DNA from: Rhodospirillaceae bacterium | GTDB taxonomy: Bacteria > Pseudomonadota > Alphaproteobacteria > Rhodospirillales > Rhodospirillaceae | Reading direction: 5' to 3' | Assembly: GCA_016937315.1 (NCBI GenBank) | Contig: JAFGWD010000297.1 | Location: 1-9,456, forward strand | Length of the DNA stretch: 9,456 nucleotides | In this document: positions 1-5,879 of the stretch, piece by piece | Layout of the letters: each line of letters opens with the position of its first letter | Position numbering within the stretch: the stretch's first letter is position 1 | Position numbers and translations under genes: made by a program | The notes under the pieces: model-generated | Told to the model about the DNA's origin: nothing | The model's database searches: none | The model's input: only the letters and a program-made list of their open reading frames with translations

Positions 1-800
1 GTTCCTGCCGCCATCGCGAGGACCGCGAGCATGCCAGCCCATGCGATTTGGGCCGCATACGCAAAGATGAGCACCAGCACCGCACCGCTGCATGGGCGTA
101 GGCCGATGGCGAGAACCATGCCGATGCTGGTGCGTAGGTTGGTTGTGTGCTTGATCTGATGAGCGGAAGGAGCCTGTTTGCGGTGGACGTCTGGTGTGTG
201 ATCGTGGAGGCCGTGCTGTGCGTCAGTGAGGGGAGCCTCTCCCGATTGTGTGGTGCGGCGTGTGAAAATCAGGCCGCGTGCGGACCGAAACATCAAGAAT
301 AGTCCCATTGCGATCAGCAGGATGTAACTCAGGCGTTCGGACCACGAAATTGCTAAGGTGGTTTCCGACGACCGCCATCCGGCCAGCCAGATCAGGCCAT
401 AGACGATGACGATTGCGGACAGTCCCTGGCAAAATGCCGCCGCTATGGCCAGTCCCATACCTCGGCGGATGTGGACGGCATTTGTCAAAAGATATGTGCT
501 CAAGACGGCTTTGCCGTGGCCGGGGCCTGCGGCATGAAATACGCCATAGATAAAGCTGGCAAGGATCAGCCAAAACCCGGTGTGAGAACCAGTTCCGTCA
601 TTGAGCCGGCGAAGTGCCTGGATCAGATCTTGGTGAAAGGCACGTTGCTGGAGGAAAATCCAGTTCAGGACTTGGACGAAGGGTGATGAAGCGGCGGCGG
701 ATGTGTCGGTCAGTGCTTGCGCGGCATCGGATATGTCGGGCGCGAAAAGGATTAGGCTAAGTCCGACGGAGCACAACAGGACAAGGCGTTTTAGCGGCAT
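1..800 (-). CDS. NicO/RcnA-family nickel/cobalt transporter, 3' end beyond window
   Basis: Membrane transporter of the NicO family, which moves Ni2+/Co2+ across the inner membrane; direction (uptake or efflux) cannot be told here. Reading leftward from ATG at 800 gives 266 open codons with no stop before the window edge. Visible are an N-terminal hydrophobic segment (about 5-22), the family signature HAAGPGHGKA (89-98), hydrophobic spans near 115-141 and 156-173, a His-rich cytoplasmic-type loop (H196, H199, H201, H206, H214, H218), and the second signature GLRPCSGAVL (233-242). The His-rich loop between the two signatures resembles RcnA. The start overlaps the last 10 bases of the upstream DUF1007 gene, and GGAAAGGG about 8 bases before the ATG can serve as ribosome site, so translation is probably coupled. 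The family call is firm; the metal is inferred. Confidence 0.9.
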   Translation of the reverse strand, partial: MPLKRLVLLCSVGLSLILFAPDISDAAQALTDTSAAASSPFVQVLNWIFLQQRAFHQDLIQALRRLNDGTGSHTGFWLILASFIYGVFHAAGPGHGKAVLSTYLLTNAVHIRRGMGLAIAAAFCQGLSAIVIVYGLIWLAGWRSSETTLAISWSERLSYILLIAMGLFLMFRSARGLIFTRRTTQSGEAPLTDAQHGLHDHTPDVHRKQAPSAHQIKHTTNLRTSIGMVLAIGLRPCSGAVLVLIFAYAAQIAWAGMLAVLAMAAG

Positions 801-1453
801 GTGATGGTGACCCTTTCCGCGAACAGCTCGCCCAGTTTGGTGTCTGTGGTTTGGCTCGGGTCAAGACCGGCGGCGCGGACCACCGCATCCATGGAGGGGT
901 TGGGTTTGATCAAATGATGCGTGCATCCGCTGGGAGCGTTCATCAGACGTATTGCGCCATCGCCCTCGGCATGTAGCAATTCGATGTAATACGTGGGGTC
1001 GAAAATTTCGTAGGCAAAATGGCCTTCTTTCGTGGGGGATTGTAATTTTATCGTGAAGCTAAGGTCGAAGCGTTCTCCTTGCACTGTGGCTTCGGGCACT
1101 TCTATCGTCGCGACCACCAATTCTTTACCGCCGTCCGATGCTTTGGTGAAGTAGTGATATGGCTTTAGGTTGGTCATGATCTTGGCCGCAATTGCCCTGA
1201 ATTCTGCGGCTTTTAAGGCGTGTTTTTTGCCTTTTGCAAAATGATCCAGGATGAATGTGGTGTAGGCCTCGTCAAACAACCAGTTCTCATGCAGCCCGGT
1301 GATTCTGCCCTCGTCATCGAACAGAACCGATACTCTCAGGTCGATCCACGAATGAGGGTGTGCTCGTGCCGGAGATGCGACAGCACACGCTGCTAGAATC
1401 GAGGCAACAAGGGTCAGATAGCGGCGTGGGTGCGTGATGATGTGCTTACTCAT
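791..1453 (-). CDS. DUF1007 secreted protein, partner of the NicO transporter
   Basis: A 220-residue exported protein of the DUF1007 family (COG3683, often labelled periplasmic component of an uncharacterised transport system). This family commonly sits beside NicO transporters, as here. Residues 1-31 look like a signal peptide: basic ITHPRR, a hydrophobic core and an ASPARA cleavage site. Cleavage would leave HPHSW as the mature N-terminus, so the chain would start with a histidine and a His-x-His pair. C177 (in CTHHL, with two adjacent His) and C219 near the C-terminus could form a disulfide. A role in metal binding or presentation to the transporter is inferred, not shown. The gene is full length for the family. 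No strong Shine-Dalgarno sequence is visible before the ATG at 1453; a 15-base palindrome lies 30 bases upstream. Confidence 0.88.
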   Translation of the reverse strand: MSKHIITHPRRYLTLVASILAACAVASPARAHPHSWIDLRVSVLFDDEGRITGLHENWLFDEAYTTFILDHFAKGKKHALKAAEFRAIAAKIMTNLKPYHYFTKASDGGKELVVATIEVPEATVQGERFDLSFTIKLQSPTKEGHFAYEIFDPTYYIELLHAEGDGAIRLMNAPSGCTHHLIKPNPSMDAVVRAAGLDPSQTTDTKLGELFAERVTITCR

Positions 1454-1483
1454 TCCGGCAGATTAAGAGGCCGAACCAGTCTG

Positions 1484-1498
1484 TGCAATGGTATTGCA
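1484..1498. promoter_or_regulatory. Fur/Zur-like palindromic operator before the metal gene pair
   Basis: The sequence TGCAAT-GGT-ATTGCA is a perfect 6+3+6 inverted repeat, 30 bases upstream of the DUF1007 start, where a promoter for the minus-strand genes would lie. Its size and TGCA-edged AT-rich arms resemble boxes bound by Fur-superfamily metal regulators (Fur/Mur/Zur) in alphaproteobacteria. The regulator is not in view. No convincing -35/-10 pair was found around it, so the operator call rests on symmetry, position and context. Confidence 0.5.
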
Positions 1499-1732
1499 TT
1501 GTGTTTTTCTGATTGAAAAAAGGGCCGATTCCGCTTTTGACGGTGGTCGGCGATGTGTAATGTTTCGGTTGCGGAACCAGCGCGTGGTCAGTCGTTGCGG
1601 TTTCGCGCGGTGATAGCGCTGCGGATTGTGTCTATCAGGCTGTCTTTACTGCTGACGCAGTTGTCTGTTGGCGAGCACTCTGTCCTGCGTCATTCTCTAC
1701 TGCCGTTTCCATAACGCTGCGAGGGCATGTTG
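1499..1732. other. Leader/intergenic region before the P1 peptidase gene
   Basis: No gene is supported on either strand. A weak plus-strand promoter candidate has TTGACG at 1537-1542 and TAATGT at 1558-1563 with a short 15-base spacer. An 8-base inverted repeat occupies 1653-1660 and 1685-1692. CGAGGG at 1720-1725 is the ribosome site of the next gene. No RNA gene or known riboswitch was recognised. Confidence 0.35.
1653..1692. repeat. Inverted repeat TGACGCAG / CTGCGTCA in the peptidase leader
   Basis: Perfect 8-base arms (1653-1660 and 1685-1692) are separated by 24 bases, ending about 40 bases before the peptidase start. It could be an operator with widely spaced half-sites or a leader stem. 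No T-tract follows, so it is not a terminator. Chance occurrence is possible. Confidence 0.3.
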
Positions 1733-2827
1733 ATGCCGGTTTCCGACCCACTCACGCACTCACCCTCGGGCAAACGCCGCGCACGCGGCCTCGGCTTGCC
1801 CTTGTCGGGGTGTCCTGGGCCGTTGAATGCGATTACCGATGTGCCGGGTGTGACCGTGGGGTTGACCACGTTGTCGGATGATGCCGCGCCGTCCATTCGC
1901 ACCGGCGTGACAGCCGTGTTGCCGCGTCCTCATGCGGATCTGCTGTCTCCGGTGTGGGCGGGGTGCTTCACGATGAACGGCAATGGCGAGATGACCGGAA
2001 CCCATTGGATTGGCGAAGCCGGATGGTTCACCGGTCCAGTGACCTTGACCAACACGCTCTCCCTTGGTGTGGCGCATCACGCGACGAATCGCTGGATGGT
2101 CGATCACTTCCGCCCGCGTTTGGAGGAAAAGGGTCTGTGGTTGTTGCCGGTGGCGGCGGAGACCTATGACGGCTGGCTCAATGATATCTATGGACAGCAT
2201 GTGACCGAGGCGCATGTGCTGGCAGCTATTGATGGAGCGGTTTCTGGCCCTATTCCCGAAGGTTCGGTCGGCGGTGGCACCGGCATGATCTGTTATGAGT
2301 TCAAAGGCGGTACCGGCACTGCATCGCGCCGTGTCACTGTGGCGGGGCAGGAGGTGACGGTCGGCGTGTTGGTGCAGGCGAATCATGGCCTGCGTCCATG
2401 GTTGACGGTATGCGGGCAGCCGGTTGGCGCGGACCTGCCGGGAAAAACCGTGTGGACGCGGGAAACGGGTTCGATCATTGCGGTGATTGCCACCGATGCG
2501 CCGCTGTTGCCGATTCAGCTGCAACGTTTGGCACGTCGCGCCGCCCTTGGCATTGGCCGTGGTGGCACGCCGTCCGGCAACAATTCCGGCGATATTTTTC
2601 TCGCCTTTTCTACCGCCAACAATCCCGGCCCATTACCCGAACCGCGCCGCCTGAACCTAGAGGCAATTGGCAATGACCGCCTGGATGCGCTCTTCATGGC
2701 GGTGGTGGAATCGGTGGATGAAGCGGTGCTCAACGCTATGTTGGCGGCGGAGTCCTGCACCGGGCATAAGGGCCGCCATGTGGCGGCTCTTGACGGGGAG
2801 CGGCTGGCCACGTTGGTGCGACGGTGA
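1733..2827 (+). CDS. P1 family (S58, DmpA/BapA-type) self-processing aminopeptidase
   Basis: N-terminal-nucleophile hydrolase of the DmpA/BapA group, which includes L-aminopeptidase/D-amidase-esterases and beta-aminopeptidases; it is made as one precursor that cuts itself into two subunits. The start is set at ATG 1733 (364 residues) because CGAGGG at 1720-1725 is 7 bases away. The ATG at 1727 opens the same frame but lies only 1 base from that site. Family marks, numbered from 1733, are NAITDVPGVTVG (32-43), EGSVGGGTGM (176-185) with the following FKGG, and GNNSGDIFLAFSTAN (282-296). The Ser of NNSGD (about S285) is the expected cleavage-exposed nucleophile. No signal peptide is seen, so it is probably cytoplasmic. 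Substrate is unknown. It converges with the Fe-alcohol dehydrogenase gene, and a link to that pathway is unproven. Confidence 0.93.
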   Translation: MPVSDPLTHSPSGKRRARGLGLPLSGCPGPLNAITDVPGVTVGLTTLSDDAAPSIRTGVTAVLPRPHADLLSPVWAGCFTMNGNGEMTGTHWIGEAGWFTGPVTLTNTLSLGVAHHATNRWMVDHFRPRLEEKGLWLLPVAAETYDGWLNDIYGQHVTEAHVLAAIDGAVSGPIPEGSVGGGTGMICYEFKGGTGTASRRVTVAGQEVTVGVLVQANHGLRPWLTVCGQPVGADLPGKTVWTRETGSIIAVIATDAPLLPIQLQRLARRAALGIGRGGTPSGNNSGDIFLAFSTANNPGPLPEPRRLNLEAIGNDRLDALFMAVVESVDEAVLNAMLAAESCTGHKGRHVAALDGERLATLVRR

Positions 2828-2834
2828 TCTGATC

Positions 2835-2859
2835 CGCCGTGACTTACCAAGCCACGGCG
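2835..2859. terminator. Weak bidirectional hairpin between convergent genes
   Basis: CGCCGTG (2835-2841) and CACGGCG (2853-2859) form a perfect 7-bp stem with an 11-base loop in the 16-base gap between the peptidase stop and the dehydrogenase stop. The dehydrogenase stop lies in the loop. There is no U-tract on either side, so efficient intrinsic termination is doubtful; the position is the main argument. Confidence 0.35.
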
Positions 2860-3968
2860 TAAATCTCGGCGATAGCATCTTGGTCTAGATCTACAGGGTT
2901 CCAGTCCAACAGGCGGCGTATGCCGCTGGCCTCAATCGCCATCTCCCGCAGGGCACCTTTTTCCACGCCATAGGACCGCAGCTTCATATCCAGTCCAAGG
3001 TCTTCACAGAATCCTCGGGCGCCGGCAAGAATCGCTTTGGGATTATTGCTGGAGATCCCTAAGGCAGTGCAGATGATGTGAGTCTTTTCCGGGACGGCCG
3101 GTGCGTTCAGGGCAAGCGTGTATGGAAAAACCAAGGCGTTGGCGATGCCGTGGGGAATTTTGTAGCGGGTGCTCAATGGGTACGAAACCGCGTGCCCTGC
3201 CGTGGTGTTGACCGGGCCAAGGCAGATGCCGCCATAAAACGCCGCCAAAGCCATTGCCGCACGGGCTTCGGTGTCATTGCCATTGACCACTGCGCGTTTC
3301 AGATGCGTGCCAATCAGTTCCACGCCTTGCACGGCATAAGCATCAATGATCGGGTGCGCCCGTTTCGAGGTAAAGGCCTCTACGCAATGCGCCAAGGCAT
3401 CAACGCCCGTCGCCGCTGTTACTTGTGGGGGTACCGATTGCGTTAGTATTGGGTCGATGACCGCCAAATCGGCCAGCATGTGCGGGCTTTCCATTGCCAC
3501 TTTGTTGTTGGTTTCGGGGTCGGTGATCAAGGCCCGTGTTCCGACTTCGGACCCGGTTCCTGCCGTCGTCGGGATTTGGACCAATCCGACCTGTCGTGCC
3601 GGGGCGCGGTTGGGGCCGGAAATGTCGTGCAGGGACAGCGTCTGTGAGAGCATTACGGCAACCATCTTGGGCAGATCCATGGCGCGGCCGCCACCAAAAC
3701 GACTAATCACATCGGCGCGAGCGTGTTCTGCCGCCGCCAGAGCTGCCTGTAAATTGGGCAAATCCGGTTCAGGTTTGACGTCTCCGAAAACCGCAACGTT
3801 TTCCAGTTCTAGAATCTCAATCCGGCGTGCGTTCACCATATCGGCGACAACAAATGGACGAGTGAAGTGCTTTCCCCCGATCCAACCACTCAATCCGGCC
3901 AAAGCCCCCTCCCCAAAGCGTAGGTGGGGTGGGCGATACATCTCAATCAAGTGAGTCCGGGCGAGCAT
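2844..3968 (-). CDS. Iron-containing (group III) alcohol dehydrogenase
   Basis: A 374-residue NAD(P)-dependent dehydrogenase of the Fe-ADH superfamily (FucO, lactaldehyde reductase, maleylacetate reductase and 4-hydroxybutyrate dehydrogenase relatives). Expected metal ligands are D190 and H194 in GVDALAHCVEAF, H259 in GHAVSYP, and H273 in PHGIANAL. Their spacing nearly matches FucO. The cofactor region has PTTAGTGSEV (133-142). The nucleotide loop reads GGGRAMDLPK (92-101) where most members have GGGSxxDxAK, so the usual Ser is Arg and the usual Ala is Pro. The start is firm: AGGAGA lies 7 bases before the ATG. Divergently placed from the tct operon and sharing a promoter block with it, it probably reduces or oxidises an aldehyde/alcohol intermediate of the same pathway. 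The substrate is not deducible. Convergent with the P1 peptidase. Confidence 0.93.
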   Translation of the reverse strand: MLARTHLIEMYRPPHLRFGEGALAGLSGWIGGKHFTRPFVVADMVNARRIEILELENVAVFGDVKPEPDLPNLQAALAAAEHARADVISRFGGGRAMDLPKMVAVMLSQTLSLHDISGPNRAPARQVGLVQIPTTAGTGSEVGTRALITDPETNNKVAMESPHMLADLAVIDPILTQSVPPQVTAATGVDALAHCVEAFTSKRAHPIIDAYAVQGVELIGTHLKRAVVNGNDTEARAAMALAAFYGGICLGPVNTTAGHAVSYPLSTRYKIPHGIANALVFPYTLALNAPAVPEKTHIICTALGISSNNPKAILAGARGFCEDLGLDMKLRSYGVEKGALREMAIEASGIRRLLDWNPVDLDQDAIAEIYAVAW

Positions 3969-3997
3969 TTTGTTTTCTCCTGTCCTGCAGGGGTGCC

Positions 3998-4023
3998 CCC
4001 TTGCCGGAGTCCTACGGCAAGGG
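3998..4023. repeat. Strong hairpin/palindrome in the dehydrogenase leader
   Basis: CCCTTGCCG (3998-4006) and CGGCAAGGG (4015-4023) are perfect 9-base arms around an 8-base loop. The element ends 29 bases before the Fe-ADH start, inside its likely 5' leader. The overlapping GGGG/CCCC pair at 3990-3999 could form a competing small stem. No T-run follows on the minus strand, so this is not a simple terminator. It could be a downstream operator or an mRNA leader structure. Confidence 0.55.
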
Positions 4024-4065
4024 TACGTGTCCTATACATTCAGGCCAAAGTGAACACGGTCGTAA

Positions 4066-4090
4066 AAATTTGTCAACTTATTACAAATTT
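4066..4090 (-). promoter_or_regulatory. Palindromic operator overlapping the Fe-ADH promoter
   Basis: AAATTTGT (4066-4073), a 9-base spacer and ACAAATTT (4083-4090) form a perfect inverted repeat. On the minus strand the segment contains TAAGTTGACAAATT (4080-4067), with TTGACA as a consensus -35 hexamer pointing at the Fe-ADH gene. No good -10 is evident at 16-18 bases, although TCACTT or CACTTT are possible. TTGT...ACAA symmetry is common for GntR-family operators, but the regulator is not in this window. The same 14-base block faces tctB at 4270-4283. Confidence 0.5.
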
Positions 4091-4152
4091 GAGCTGCCAC
4101 CCCTTTGGGTGTTGATGCCGCGATGGAATTCGATGTGATGACGGTCTAAGAG

Positions 4153-4210
4153 TTGTGATAATCCATTATTTTATATGGCTATTATCTACCATATGGAGAT
4201 GTGTAATATG
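4153..4210. other. AT-rich core of the divergent control region
   Basis: A markedly AT-rich stretch amid GC-richer DNA, holding nested symmetries: ATAAT-CC-ATTAT (4158-4169), GATAAT/ATTATC (4157-4162, 4181-4186) and ATATGG/CCATAT (4173-4178, 4189-4194). It lies roughly midway between the two facing promoter blocks. Further regulator binding or DNA bending is plausible, but AT-rich DNA yields such repeats easily. Confidence 0.35.
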
Positions 4211-4269
4211 GGCCCTGAGCAAAAAACCACCCAAAAGTCTTCGTGCGCCTACCCGAAATATAAAGATTT

Positions 4270-4303
4270 TAAGTTGACAAATTAACATATTTTGCCACAC
4301 CAT
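4270..4303 (+). promoter_or_regulatory. Candidate tct operon promoter with repeated 14-base block
   Basis: TAAGTTGACAAATT at 4270-4283 is the exact reverse complement of 4067-4080. It carries the consensus -35 TTGACA at 4274-4279, directed at tctB, which starts 46 bases after the block. The best -10 at 18 bases spacing is CACCAT (4298-4303), which is poor, so an activator may be needed or the true start may differ. The shared block suggests one regulator controls both directions. Confidence 0.45.
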
Positions 4304-4329
4304 GATCCACGTCACCATTGGGTGCGGCC

Positions 4330-4809
4330 ATGTTTCAGTCAGGGCGGAGTATCCGAAACGTCATGCGACAGTCGCGCATTGATATTGTCATCGGGGTAGG
4401 GCTGTTGTTTCTTTGCGCTTTTTCAGCGTGGAGAACGTTGGGCATTCGCCCCCCCATAGGTGGGACGATCGCGGGCCCGTCATTCCTCCCCTGGATAATG
4501 ATCGGGGGACTCGTCCTCTTGTCCCTCATGCTGATTGGACGCGCCGTGGTTCGCAATGATGACGGCATACGCGTTGACATGCCGAACCGTGCGCTTTTGA
4601 TGAAAATGGCGGTGTTTGTCTTGGTGATGACGGCCTATGCCGCTGCGTTCATGACCGTTGGTTATTTGCCGTCAACCCTATGTGTCTTTTTTGCTGGCCT
4701 CCTCTTGTTTGGAGAGCGCCGGCCTCCTGTGTTGGTGCTTTTCCCGATCATTATGACGGGCATCATTTATTACGGCTTTACCCGAGCTTTGGGCGTCTGG
4801 TTGCCGTAA
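4330..4809 (+). CDS. tctB: Tripartite tricarboxylate transporter, small membrane subunit TctB
   Basis: Small integral membrane subunit of a TTT-type secondary transporter for carboxylates, working with TctA and the periplasmic TctC. Translation from ATG 4330 gives 159 residues, with hydrophobic spans near 18-36, 51-73, 89-107, 108-127 and 132-150 and the typical ending in which YYGFTRALGVWLP closes the protein. The start is uncertain. ATG 4330 has GGTG 5 bases upstream. TTG 4318 would add four residues, and ATG 4363 would give a start just before RQSRIDIVIG, as in many TctB proteins, with GGCGGAG 13 bases upstream. It is first in the operon; tctC follows after 35 bases. The order tctB-tctC-tctA differs from the classical tctC-tctB-tctA. 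Confidence 0.88.
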   Translation: MFQSGRSIRNVMRQSRIDIVIGVGLLFLCAFSAWRTLGIRPPIGGTIAGPSFLPWIMIGGLVLLSLMLIGRAVVRNDDGIRVDMPNRALLMKMAVFVLVMTAYAAAFMTVGYLPSTLCVFFAGLLLFGERRPPVLVLFPIIMTGIIYYGFTRALGVWLP

Positions 4810-4844
4810 GCGACAACAACAAAAGTTTGTCAATGGAGGAAACG

Positions 4845-5804
4845 ATGACCAAGCGAACTCTTCTCGCCACAGCTTTAGTCGCTGTCAGCATGACTGGCCC
4901 GGCCTTCGCGGGTTTTCCAGATCGACCGATTCAGATCGTTATCCCTTACTCGGCTGGAGGCAGCACCGACCTGTCCATGCGGTTGCTGGCCGAAAGCTTC
5001 AAGCGGAATGTGCCTGGTGCCACCATGGTTGTGCGGAATCAGCCGGGCGGTGGCGGTTCGATTGGGACATCGGCAACCATCCATGCGCGTCCTGATGGCT
5101 ACACCCTGGGTGCCGGGGCACAAGGTCCGTTGGCCTTGATGCCGCATCTGGGCGGGACAGACTATCAAATTCAGGATGTCGATTATGTCGGCATGATGAG
5201 TCGCAGTCTTCAGCTTTTGGTTGCGTGTAAAGGGGCGCCTTTTTCCACCTATGACGCGTTTATGACCTACGCGAAAAAGTCCGAGCCACAAATCGGTAAC
5301 TCCGGCGCGGGCGGTGCAAACCATATCTCCGCCGAGGCTTTTGCCAAAGCCGCTGGTATTAAGGTCAAATCGGTTCCATTTGGTGGCTCGTCCAAGGCGC
5401 GGACCGCATGTATTGGCGGGCATATTGATGCCATGGTCGCATCGCCTGCGGAAGCCTTGGCGCAGTCTCAGGCTGGGAACATGACACCGTTGTTTGTCAT
5501 GGAAGACAAGCGGATCGATTTGTTCCCCGACACGCCGACGGCCGTTGAAAAAGGCGTTAATTTTACGTGGTCGTCATGGAAGGGGCTGATTGCGCCCAAG
5601 GGGATCCCGGACAAAGACATGAAGATTCTGCGGGATGGGTTTGCCAAGGCCGTCGCGGATAAAAAATTCCAAGAGCAGATGAAAGAAATGGGCGAGCTGA
5701 CTCAGTACGAAGATGCGGTGATGCTTAAAGCGCGGGTCCAAAAAGACAGTGAAGCTGCGGAAAGCGTCATTCGTGATCTCGGCATGTACGGCATGAACAA
5801 ATAA
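4845..5804 (+). CDS. tctC: TctC/Bug-family periplasmic solute-binding protein
   Basis: Periplasmic receptor that captures the substrate, usually a carboxylate, for the TctAB membrane part. The start at ATG 4845 has GGAGG 5 bases upstream and gives 319 residues, the usual family length. Residues 1-22 are a signal peptide ending in AFA before GFPDRP. Family marks are FPDRPIQIVIPY (24-35) with AGGSTD (37-42), NQPGGGGSIGT (65-75), ARPDGYTL (81-88), GGHIDAM (191-197) and LFPDTPTAVEKG (226-237). C128 and C189 could pair in the periplasm. The ligand cannot be read from sequence; Bug proteins bind many organic acids and some amides. A stable GC hairpin follows the gene, which may favour higher TctC levels than the membrane subunits. 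Confidence 0.95.
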   Translation: MTKRTLLATALVAVSMTGPAFAGFPDRPIQIVIPYSAGGSTDLSMRLLAESFKRNVPGATMVVRNQPGGGGSIGTSATIHARPDGYTLGAGAQGPLALMPHLGGTDYQIQDVDYVGMMSRSLQLLVACKGAPFSTYDAFMTYAKKSEPQIGNSGAGGANHISAEAFAKAAGIKVKSVPFGGSSKARTACIGGHIDAMVASPAEALAQSQAGNMTPLFVMEDKRIDLFPDTPTAVEKGVNFTWSSWKGLIAPKGIPDKDMKILRDGFAKAVADKKFQEQMKEMGELTQYEDAVMLKARVQKDSEAAESVIRDLGMYGMNK

Positions 5805-5834
5805 GGCATGCATGCTTTTTGCCTAAGCTGAACT

Positions 5835-5854
5835 GGGGCGGTTGCGGCCGCCCC
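5835..5854 (+). repeat. GC-rich intercistronic hairpin between tctC and tctA
   Basis: GGGGCGG (5835-5841), loop TTGCGG, then CCGCCCC (5848-5854) form a perfect 7-bp, all-GC stem in the 75-base gap. No T-tract follows, so it is unlikely to end transcription fully. Such stems after binding-protein genes are known to protect upstream mRNA from 3' decay. An additional weak pair, AGGCA (5804-5808) with TGCCT (5820-5824), follows the tctC stop. Confidence 0.55.
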
Positions 5855-5879
5855 TCATCCACTTCCCTGAGGGGCCAAT

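Noticed and set aside
223..573. Minus-strand 116-codon frame near the left edge
   Set aside because: The correct minus-strand frame here is the NicO transporter, open to the window edge and carrying both signatures; this one is an out-of-frame shadow.
1760..2524. Minus-strand open frame (254 codons) inside the P1 peptidase gene
   Set aside because: Opposite a clear peptidase with all family motifs; low-complexity Arg/His/Gln composition and no domain.
3346..3954. Plus-strand open frame (202 codons) antisense to the Fe-ADH gene
   Set aside because: The minus strand encodes the complete metal-site and cofactor motifs; the antisense product has no recognisable features.
4098..4111. Small hairpin CACCC-CTTT-GGGTG in the divergent region
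   Set aside because: Only 5-base arms with no T-tract or symmetry to the other control elements; easily due to chance.
3924..4138. Two short plus-strand frames running from the Fe-ADH 5' end into the intergenic region
   Set aside because: No ribosome site or domain; they cross the likely promoter and leader elements of the divergent gene.
4680..4844. Upstream extension of the tctC frame into tctB
   Set aside because: GGAGG at 4835-4839 and the signal peptide starting at ATG 4845 fix the start; the extension is an alternate frame of tctB.
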